Source: a virus. Taken from it: DNA of 28,024 nucleotides. Where the stretch lies: positions 1 to 28,024 of the IMG/VR virus record IMGVR_UViG_3300035145_002755; one strand, given 5' to 3'. Below, piece by piece: positions 5,733 to 16,300 of the stretch. The position numbers were made by a program, and so were the translations under genes. Positions within the stretch are counted from its first letter, which is position 1; each line of letters opens with the position of its first letter. The notes beneath the pieces are model-generated. The model did not search any database. It had not been told where the DNA came from and was given only the letters and a program-made list of their open reading frames with translations.

Positions 5733-7274
5733 ATGACACAAACTAGAGTTCCATTTAAGTATATTGTAAAAAATCAACTTCCCGACTACGTTCGGGATGA
5801 ATTCCCTTTGTTGGGAGAGTTTTTATCGCAGTATTACCTTGCTCAAGAATTTCAGGGAGCTCCTCTTGATTTACTTCAGAACATTGATCGTTATATCAAA
5901 TTAAATAATAATGCGAATGTAATAAAATCAACTTTTCTGCGATCAGATATTACTGCAACTGATACTACAATACTTGTTAATAACACAAATGGTTATCCTG
6001 ACGAATATGGTCTAATTAAAATTGATAATGAGATAATTACATATACTGAAAAAAACGATTTTAGTTTTATTGGATGTATTCGTGGATTTCAGGCTCATGC
6101 CAAAGATCCTAAGAATGAAACTTTTGTTTTTTCAGATTCCGAATCAGCATCACATAAAGCAGAAGCAACGGTAGAAAATTTAAGTGTAGATTTTCTGTCA
6201 AGATTTTTTAAAAAGGTAAAACATCAGTTTTTACCTGGACTTGAAGATAAAACATTATCCGACAAAATCAATAAAAATCTTTTTGTAAAACAGGCAAAAG
6301 ATTTTTATACATCAAAAGGCACTGACCAATCATTTAAGATTCTTTTTAAGGCATTATATGGAGAGGACGTTGAGGTTTTAAAACCTTCAGAGAATCTATT
6401 CACTCCATCACAATCTTTGTATAAAATTACAAAGGATATGATTGTTGAGCCAATATCTGGCAATGTCATGGACATTGAAGGTTATACAATGTATCAAAAT
6501 GAATTTGGTGATTTAATTAATAAAGCATATGCTCCAATTACGGATGTAGAGAGAGTTATTGTTGGTGGAGCATCTACAGATTATTATCGTTTAAGTTTTG
6601 ATGCAAATTATTCTAGAGATCTTCAATTTGACGGCGCAGAATATGGTGAGTTTGTTGCTCATCCAAAAACAAAGTTGATAGGAGATTATACAATATCATC
6701 AAAAACATTTGATGTTGATTCAACAGTTGGATTTCCAAAATCTGGTGAATTAATAGTCACTTATGATGATAGAACAACTGGAATTGTATCATATACTTCA
6801 AAATCATTAACTCAGTTTTATGGTATCACTGATATAAGTAATACCATTTCAGATAATTCAACTGTTGGTATCAATACTTTTGCTACGGTTACTCTTCAGG
6901 ATGAAACTGTGGTTTCTATGAGAATCGTAAATGTTTTAACTGATTATCACGTTGGTGAACAAGTTGGTTGGGTTAAAGGCAAACCATATTATGGTCCATA
7001 CCATATTCACAAAGGTAGAAAGATGGTTGGTGCTAAGCATGTCTCAACTCCTCACGATTATATCTACGATACCAAGGAAGCAAGTCTGCTTGATTATGGA
7101 ATAGATACTGCAGCGGTAGCTATTTCAGATTATTCAACTTCGTCAAGTATTTCTGCATCAACAAATGTGGTGTCTAGTACGTCTTCAAGCGCCTCTTCTG
7201 GTGGAGGCGGAGGATCCACACCTTCAACGCCTACTGGTGGTGGCGGCGGTGGAGGCGGTGGATATGGTTACTAA
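5733..7274 (+). CDS. Virion structural protein, 513 aa, with His-cluster and Gly-rich tail; N-terminal part of a usually giant protein
   Basis: The first 400 residues or so match my memory of the N-terminus of the giant structural protein that follows gp6 in cyanomyoviruses: VPFKYIVKNQLPDYVRDEFP, FLSQYY, a YPDEYGLIKIDNEIITY module, a TSKGTDQSFKILFKALYGEDV helix, and VDSTVGFPKSGEL. In those phages, as I recall, the chain continues into what is here the next gene. Here it runs instead into a tail with P418-Y-Y-G-P-Y-H-I-H426, M431VGAKH436 and STPH441, then a Ser-rich stretch and a Gly-rich end with runs of five and nine glycines, finishing YGY. The four histidines could bind metal. It lies in the slot of T4 gene 7, suggesting a baseplate wedge or peripheral role. 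The stop codon overlaps a late promoter. The structural role is fairly sure, the exact role is not. Confidence 0.78.
   Translation: MTQTRVPFKYIVKNQLPDYVRDEFPLLGEFLSQYYLAQEFQGAPLDLLQNIDRYIKLNNNANVIKSTFLRSDITATDTTILVNNTNGYPDEYGLIKIDNEIITYTEKNDFSFIGCIRGFQAHAKDPKNETFVFSDSESASHKAEATVENLSVDFLSRFFKKVKHQFLPGLEDKTLSDKINKNLFVKQAKDFYTSKGTDQSFKILFKALYGEDVEVLKPSENLFTPSQSLYKITKDMIVEPISGNVMDIEGYTMYQNEFGDLINKAYAPITDVERVIVGGASTDYYRLSFDANYSRDLQFDGAEYGEFVAHPKTKLIGDYTISSKTFDVDSTVGFPKSGELIVTYDDRTTGIVSYTSKSLTQFYGITDISNTISDNSTVGINTFATVTLQDETVVSMRIVNVLTDYHVGEQVGWVKGKPYYGPYHIHKGRKMVGAKHVSTPHDYIYDTKEASLLDYGIDTAAVAISDYSTSSSISASTNVVSSTSSSASSGGGGGSTPSTPTGGGGGGGGGYGY
7200..7263 (+). repeat. Direct repeat encoding the glycine-rich tail
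   Basis: A 16-base unit GGTGGAGGCGG-x-GGAT occurs at 7200-7215 and 7248-7263 with one mismatch, inside the last codons of the 513-aa gene. Both copies encode glycine runs. The GC-rich unit stands out from the AT-rich surroundings and could expand or shrink by slippage, changing tail length. Confidence 0.6.
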
Positions 7275-7277
7275 ATA
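7271..7277 (+). promoter_or_regulatory. Late-promoter box CTAAATA overlapping a stop codon
   Basis: CTAAATA, followed by AGTAAAAAA, overlaps the TAA stop of the 513-aa gene and lies 24 bases before the start of the giant gene. The 15 bases at 7272-7286 are identical to 18541-18555 before the gp8-like gene. CTAAATA is the usual late-promoter form in marine T4-like cyanophages. AAGG six bases before the ATG at 7301 serves as ribosome-binding site. Confidence 0.7.
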
Positions 7278-7300
7278 AGTAAAAAAGTCTCAAGGCAGAT

Positions 7301-10300
7301 ATGTCGAAGCAGTTGAATAATCGATACTACGAGAAGGGCGATACCATCCGAGTAAAGACTCTTGGATTGGCGGCTAATGACGCTGTTTCAAATAACTGGA
7401 TTTTAAATTCTGCCACCACTTATAAGGTAGAAAAACTTGAGAAAATTAATGTACAAAATTTCAGATATAAATTAACTCTTGACAATAACCACATTTTTAG
7501 AATTGGCGATACTTTAACTGTAACAGGAAATAATTTTAAGGCGTCATCTAAAGTATATTCTGTAAATAGTGCTACTCAAATAACAATAGGCGATCAGGGA
7601 AATTTAGATAATGTTTCCGTAGATTCTATTAAAGTAAGAAAAAATATTTTAAAGGGAAGAGCAACAAATTATGATATTTCCGCAGTTGCTACAAATGTTC
7701 AAAATATTTACAAAAAGGGAACTAGCACATTAGTCGCGTCTTCTTCATTACCATATTTTGGGAATACGAATCTAGAATCTGCTAATACTAAGATTACTTT
7801 TAGTGGAACTTTTCCACCAACTGGAAGTGCTGCCACAGACACTTTCAAAATTTTATCAACAGGCGACCATGGATTATATACAGGCGATGTAATCTATTAT
7901 TCGCCACAAAAAACTACATCAACATCAACAGATATTGATGGCAATACGATTACCACAACAACGACCCAAACAGGTATTGCTGAAGAAGGAATTTATTTTG
8001 TAAGGAGACTTACTGATACTACAACTATAAAATTAGCTAAAAGTAGATCTCAACTTTTCAATGAAACTTATATTACAACAGAACCCATCAGTGTAACTGA
8101 TAATACTATTGAACTTTATTCATATAAAGATAAAACATTAGAAAACCAAAAACTTTTCAGGGAAATACCTGGACAAAATAACAACTTAAATCAAACTGAA
8201 ACAGATCCTGGAACCAAAAATGGTATCTTGGTGAATGGAGTGGAGATTTTAAACTATAAATCTCTTGATGGAATCAATTACGGTAGAATAGAATCTGTAG
8301 TTGTAGATAATTCTGGAAGTGGATATGACGTAATCACCCCACCAAATGTCGTAATATCAGATACTACTGGAGTTGGAGCTACTGCAAATGTTGCGGTAGT
8401 TGGTTCTTTTAATAGAATTGATTTACTCGATACTGGATTTGATTATGTTAAAGATCCTGTTGTCACAATTACAGGAGGAAATGGTCAAGGTGCGACTGCT
8501 ATAGTTAATACTTCTTTGGTTGAACATAATGTAGATTTTAATTCTGCTGAAGTTGATGGACTAGTTACAATTGGTTCAACCTCGGCTATTGGGTTTTCCA
8601 CTTACCACAAGTTTAGAGATCATGAGAGAGTTATTTACAAGTCAAACGACCAGAGTGGAATCGTTGGATTGACCACAGGTGCATTCTATTACGTCTCTGT
8701 TCAAACTAATACGAATGTAAAACTCCATAAAACAATGGAGGATTCTATTGCTGGTGTTAATACAGTAACATTTACTGATTATGGATCTGGCAGACATACC
8801 TTGCAAGCCACAGACCTTAAGAAAATTGTTTCTTCAATAGAAGTTGCAGCACCAGGAACTGGTTATCAAAATAGAAAAACAACTGCCGTAGGTGTATCAA
8901 CTTCACTTAATGAGATTCAAATTCCATCTCATGGATATTCATCTGGAGAAAAAATCAAATATCTACCAGATTCAAGTGCCATTGGTGGATTAGTTGATGG
9001 AACAGAGTATTATGTAACCACTGTTGACGAAAATCACATCAAATTATCGTCAGTAGGCCCAACTTCTGATGAGGAACTGTATTACAGAACAAATCAATAT
9101 GTAAATCTGACTTCTCCACAAACACAGATTGATGGATTCCTTTCAGAAAATCAAGGAAAGCACCATTTTAATTATCCAGAAATCGTTGTTTCTGTGGTTG
9201 GTGAAATTGGAATTTCTTCTATTGGAGCGGAGACGTTTGAAGCCAGAGTATCTCCAGTAGTAAGAGGAAGAATTGATTCAATAAATCTCCAAACCAAAGG
9301 AGTTGGTTATGGTTCTTCCGAAGTCATTAATCTTGTCAGAGACCCTGAAATTTCTTTGCAGGTTGGTTCTGATGTTCAATTGACTCCCATAGTTGCTAAT
9401 GGAAAAGTTATTCAAGTAATTGTAAACAACGGTGGAAAAAATATTAATGCCACTCCAGAATTAAATGTTATCTCAGACAGTGGCCAAGGTTGCGTATTAA
9501 CTCCTGCCATTTCTGGAGGGCAGATAACTTCAGTAACGGTTATTGGTGGAGGTTTTGGATATCTTGCCGAGGATACCACTATTGAAATTGTATATCCTGG
9601 AACTGGTGCTAAATTTAGATCAACTCTTCAGAGATGGACGATAAATGAATACCAAAAAAATATATCAAAAGTTACTTCTGATGATGTTTTCATTGATAAT
9701 GGTTTGAATCTGGATTTTGGACTGCAAGCAGTTCATTTATATGCACCAAGACTTTTAAGACAAGAGTTATATCAAAATAGGCAAGATGGGACAGTAACGT
9801 ATAATTCTCCAGACCTTGTTCTTGATAATGGTGTAGAAAAATTAACTTCAAAAAATCACTCTCCAATTATTGGGTGGGCTTATGATGGAAATCCAATTTA
9901 CGGACCATTTGGATATTTGAAAAAGAATGGTGGTGTAGTAACTCAGATGAGATCTGGTTACAAACTATCATTGAAATCAAATAGACCACCGACTTCTATA
10001 TTTGCAGAAGGATTCTTTGTAGAAGATTTTGAGCATATTGAAAGTTCTAGTGATGATGTTCTAGATGAAAATAATGGAAGATTCTGCATCACCCCAGAAT
10101 TTCCAAAAGGAACTTATGCATATTTCTCAACGTTGTCAGAAACTGCAGAATCTCAAGGTGCATTCAAAAACTATAAAGTTCCACAATTCCCATATTTGAT
10201 TGGAAAATCATTATATTCTAAACCATCAAATTTAAGTTATTTGAAATCATCCAATCATGATGAATATGATGTTCAAGGAAATGGTTGGGTAAGAAATACT

Positions 10301-13300
10301 AGTTTCTATAATCTTGAGGAGGATGATTCATCATATTCTTATGTTGAAAGGCCGTTTAAGTTAACAAATACACAATTATCAAAAGTCACATATGCTTCAC
10401 CAGGTACAGTTGGTAATATTGGCATTTTAACTGGAGGAACTAACTATAAGATTGATGATTCTCTGATTATTGATGATACTGACACTCAAGGATTCAATGC
10501 AGATATTAGAGTGTCAAGAATTGGTGGAAAACAGGTATCCTCTATAAGTTGTGCGACTACATCAATATCATCAATTGAAGTTATTCCATCAGGAAAAACT
10601 GGAGAGTATACTTTCTTTACTGATTCGCCTCATGAACTGTTAAACCAAGAGTTGGTCTCTATTGCTGGTCTGAGCACCACTGCGGTCAAACTTCATGGAC
10701 AATATAAAGTTGGTGTTACTACTTCAACTTTAGTTTTGAGAGCTGGGGTTGGGACTACTGGAGCTACAGGAATAACAACTTACTTTGACATCTATGGTTT
10801 TGGAATTGACAATATCATAGAAAATGATATCTTCAAGATTGGTGATGAAAAGGTCAAAGTTCTGAATGTTGACAAAGTATCATCTAGAATTAGAGTTTTG
10901 AGAGAAGTTCTTGGAACTTCTGGTGCAGCACACACTGCTACAACAATCTTCTATGAAGAACCAAGAAGGTTTACTGCAAATGTCGGATTCAATACAACGT
11001 TTGACTTTGTAATCAATAAGGAACTGTATTTTGAACCACAGAATACCTTAGCACTTGGTATGAGTGCTGGAGTTGGCATTGGAACCACTATTACCTTCGT
11101 CAACCCTGGATCTGGTGCAACCAACGTCTTCCTGCCAACACAGACGCTATACCTGCCAAGCCACGGTCTTAAAACTGGCGATGAGCTAATCTACAAACTC
11201 AACAGTCAAGATGAGGCTATTGGAGTTTCTACTGCTGGTGTATCAACTTTTGCTCTTGCTGACCAACAGAAATTATTTGTTGCCAAAATTGGCGAAGATC
11301 AGATTGGTGTTTCTACAGTTAGAGTTGGTCTCAACTCTACAGGCACATTTGCTGGAATTGGTTCAACTAACGCACATCAAGGACTTCTGTTCTTCACTGG
11401 ATATGGTCAAGGTTCAAACCACAGTTTTGTAACCAATTATCCTAATGTAGTCTCTGTATCTGCATTCAAGAATACCGTTACTGTATCTACAGCATCAACT
11501 CATGGTCTCACAGTATTAGATACCGTATACGTTGATGTAAGACCATCAACAACTCAATCTTTTGCTGTTTCATATGATGATTATAATCAAAGAATCATCA
11601 TTAATAAAAAAGATGTTGATGCATCTGATATAAACGTAACTTCAAATGAAATTACTATTGGAGACCATGGATATAAGTTAGGTCAATCTCTGATTTATAC
11701 TGCATCCAGCCCAGCGGGTGGATTAGTTAATAATAAAATCTATTATACAGTAATTGTTGATAAGGATACAATTAAGTTATCAGAATCTTATTTTGATTCA
11801 ATAAGTTCTGTTCCAACGATTGTTGATATTACTAGCGCAACTGACTCTTCATTCTCACCAATTAATCCAGAAATAAAGGTCTATAAAGAGTCTACTATTG
11901 AATTTGATCTTTCCGATTCAAGTTTAACGTATACTAGAAACTCTGTATCATATCCAGCTTTCAAGTTTGTATTATTTACTGACAATAATTTTGATACAGA
12001 ATTCCATAAGACATCAGATAATGAAGATTTTGAAGTGTTGACCACAGGTACAGTTGGTGTAGATGGAAAAGTAACTCTTACTTTAAACAACAATATTCCC
12101 AAGACTTTATATTATAAGTTAGTTCCAGTATCTAACGATCTACTTCCAAATGAGAAAAGTAATGTTGTTTGTGACCCAGAAGTAATTGGATATAATCAAA
12201 TCTCGATTTTAGACAGTGTATATTCTGGAAAGCAAAGCATTTCTATCGCATCTTCTACATCATTCAGATATCTATTACAAAAAGTTCCAGAAAAAACATC
12301 ATATACATCAAGTGATGCAATTATTGAATATTCTACAGACTCTGCTACTGGTATTGGATCCATCGTTCAATTAAAGACGTTCAATAAAGGATCTAATTAC
12401 TATAAGTTACCTTCTGTAAGAGGTGTTACTAGTGGACTGGGTTCTGGTGCGGTCTTTGAAGTAACTAGCACAGATATTGGTGCAATTAAAAGGACTAAAC
12501 TTAGAAGTATTGGATTTGATTATCCATATGATAAGACTTTAAAACCAACTGCTAAACTTCCTGAAATAGTCAAAATTGATAATTTAGCTATTCTTGATTC
12601 TGTTGGGGTAACATCTTTTGGATATGGATATGGTTCTATTGAACCTAAGATCTTGTTATTTGATGGCCAAACTGGAGAACAAAAAACAGAAGCAGATCTT
12701 AGGTTTGAATTTGGAACAAACCAACTGCAAATTGTTAAAAATACTTTTGGTGTTAACAACGTTCAACCAACACTCTTGCCAACTAAAAATAGTAATGGCA
12801 TGGGAATCGGTTCAATGTCATATGATTCTGGAACGAAGACCGTTACAGTTACTTTAGCATCGGGTATTACAACTGTTGGAGCCTTCCCATTTGCAATTGG
12901 GGATGAGGTTATGGTTGAAAATGTCAGCGTTGGCATCGCATCAACCAATCCTCAAGGTGTAGTTGAAATTGTAGATACAGGAAAAGGTTACAATACCGAG
13001 AACTACAACTACAAACTATTTGTACTTACCTCTGTTGACGAAAATATTGGAGGAATTGGCACAGTAGCATTCAGTCTTGATGGATATATTCCTACGGGAG
13101 AAACCCCTGGAACATTTAACAGTTTAAGATCTGCGGGAAGAATTATTCCTAAGAAACATTTCCCAGTATTTGATGTTTCTCTGACAACAACAGATTTTAT
13201 TGAAGATGAAGATATTATTTCTCTGGATGATGAAAAGGCTACGGGAGTTATTGAAAGTTGGGATAGTAGAAATGGAAATCTAAAAATTAGATCTAACAGA

Positions 13301-16300
13301 GACTTCACCAAGGGTCATATTGTTGAGGGACAGTCCTCTGGAACCAGAGGAACCATTTCTTCAATCATCTCTTCAGATTCCGAATATGATATTGACTCTC
13401 AATCAAGAGTTGAATCTGGATGGGAAGATGTTACTGGTTTCTTGAATGATACTAGACAGGTTGTTCAGGATGGTGATTACTATCAGAAGTTCTCATATTC
13501 TCTCAAGTCCAAAGTTCCCCTTGACACTTGGGATGAAACTGTTGGCGCTCTCAATCATACCTCAGGATTTAAGAAATTCTCCGATCTTGTAATTGAGACA
13601 TCACCAATTCAATCTGCGGTTGTTGGATTAGGAACAACAACATCTCATTTTGATAATACAATTGATTTCATACAGAATGTTGACATGAATTGTGTTTACA
13701 ATTTTGATCTTGTCAAAGAGAATAATAAATCCACCTTCTCAGACAAAATTATTGCTTCAAATAGAATCCTCACTGATTATGAAGAATCTGTAGGAAATAG
13801 AGTTTTGAATGTTGATAATGTTGCAAGTCAATTTAATAGTAATCCTAGACCAACCAAGTTTAGTGAAGTTGCTCGCTGGCCTATCGCAGACGCATGTGGT
13901 CATAAGTTTGTAACTTATATCCAAGACCCAGATGTAACTGCTGAATCGCAAATTCAAATGGTTACGGTTCTCCATGATAAACAGGGTTCTGGATTTATTA
14001 ACCAATATGCGATTACATCAACTGAAATTGAGTTGGGTTCTTTTGACTATACTCTTGATGGAACTGATGGAGTTCTTCAGTTCTACCCCAATAAGTTTAA
14101 GATTAATCCTTATAATATCTTCAATTTAACATATAATATCGGTGCTGCAGTAACAAACACCGACACACAAACTCTTGGTGGTGCAGTAAAGATTACCTCT
14201 AGCAGTCAGAATGTATCTGCTGGAACAACAACAAATATTGTTAGTATTGCCAACACATATACTGCAGCAAAAGTTCTTGTTTTGACCAAAACTGTTGATG
14301 ATCAGTTTGAATATGATGAACTTAATCTGATTAGTGATGGAACAACTGTAGATGTAGTTGAATATGGTGAACTGTCATCTATTAATCAAGAGGCTTGGTC
14401 TGGTGGATATAGTGGACTTGGAACATACAATGCATACATTGATGGAAGCAATATCAAAGTTGATTTTGCTCCAAATGTATCAGTTGCATCTTCTGTCAAT
14501 ACTATCATAGTTGGACTTTCAAGTGCAGGAACTGGTATTGGTTCAGAGGGACTGGTTCACGCAGAGGTTGGTGCTTTACCAACATCAATTGCATCTAGTG
14601 GATCGCCAACTGAAAATGCAATTGCAGAATACAATAATTCTACTTACAACGCTGCGTATTGTATTGTCCAAGTGTCTGATCCAGACAATGATCATCATAT
14701 GATGACTGAGTTGTTGGTAATTGATAAACCAGATTTTAACGAGACCTTCATTTCGGAGTTTGGCACAATTGTTAGCGATACTGCTCCAGCAGCTGGTCTT
14801 GGAACTTTCGGTGCAGCAGTGGTCGGTGACGTTGTAAGAATTACGTTTACTCCTAACGAAAATATTAATACTGAAATCAAGACCTACTACAATTACATGA
14901 AGCATGATGATGATGGGTCTACTCCAACTAAGATTGATCTTACAAGTTCTTATATTGATACTCAATTTGGAACATATGCAGGAACTGATGTTGATGTTAA
15001 GAGAGCATTTAACATCCTATATGGTGGTTATCAGGTGTTTGAAAGATATATTGATGCTAGTGATGAAGATGTAGTTGGATCTAATACCAGTCTTGATGTT
15101 CAGAATGCTATTACAATACCAAATCACTTCTTTGTTACTGGTGAACAACTAACTTACAGTACTCCAGGTGCTGGAACAACTGAAAATATTGGTATTGGAG
15201 CAACAACTATTTCTGGTGTTTCTACTGACAAACTTCCAGGAACTGTCTTCGCTATTAAAATTGATTCTAATAAGATCAGACTTACTGATACTGCAGAGAA
15301 AGCCTTGGCAGCAGTTCCAAATGATTATTTTGATATTGTATCGGTTGGAATTGGAACTTCTCATACATTTACCGCAAATAACCAAAACACCAAGTGTTTG
15401 ATTGCTATTGACAACTATATCCAGTCTCCTGTAGTTGCAACTGCATTAACAACTTCTTTGAGTGATCAATTGTTTGCAAGTCAAGGAAGTATGTTCCTTT
15501 CTGGAATTGGATCTATTTCTGGTGGAGAACTTCTTCAGATTGGCGAAGAAATCGTTAAAGTTCAATCAGTCGGTGTTGGTTCTACAAACCAAGTAAGAGT
15601 TAGAAGAGGATGGCTTGGAACAAGAAGGGCTGGATATGGCACTGGTGCTCTCGTAACCAAAGTTCAAGGTAATTATAATATTACAAACAACACTCTAAAC
15701 TTTGTTGAAGCACCATATGGCAATATTCCACTTTCAACTACTACTGCTTCACCTGAGGAAAGAGACTGGACTGGTATTTCAACTAGTTCCACTTTCCAAG
15801 GAAGAGTATTCTTGAGATCTGGTACTCCGGGTTCTTCAGTTAGAACATATGGCAGAAACTATCTCTTTGATGATATTTCTGACCAATTTGATGGTTCTAC
15901 AGATACATTTACATTGAAGTCCGAAAAATCTAATACCACTGGATATGAAGATGATAATGCGATACTTCTCATTAATGATATTATTCAGGTTCCTGGTCTA
16001 ACTCAGAACTTTACTCTTGCAGAACAAGCAGGTATTACTTCTGCGGTCTTTGTCAATGATGGGCAGACAATTACTTATGATGTAAATTCTTCCAATCTCC
16101 CTATCGGTGGAGTAATCATCTCAGTTGGTTCTTCCGAAGGATTTGGTTATCAACCACTGGTTTCTGCAGGTGGTACAGCAACAGTTTCTGCTGCTGGAAC
16201 TATCTCTGCCATCACGATTGGTAGCACAGGTTCTGGATATAGAGCCGTTGAAACTTATGATGTTCTTACCAGTGTTGCAACAACCGTTGCTGTTGGAGCA

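Noticed and set aside
7195-7274. Glycine-serine linker as a sign of artificial DNA
   Set aside because: The GGGGGS-like run resembles engineered linkers, but it sits in a natural frame with a natural stop and late promoter, and irregular Ser/Thr/Pro spacing argues for a natural glycine-rich phage tail.
14585-14965. Minus-strand frame of 126 codons inside the giant gene
   Set aside because: Same reason: an antisense shadow of repetitive beta-rich coding sequence, with odd composition and no ribosome-binding site.
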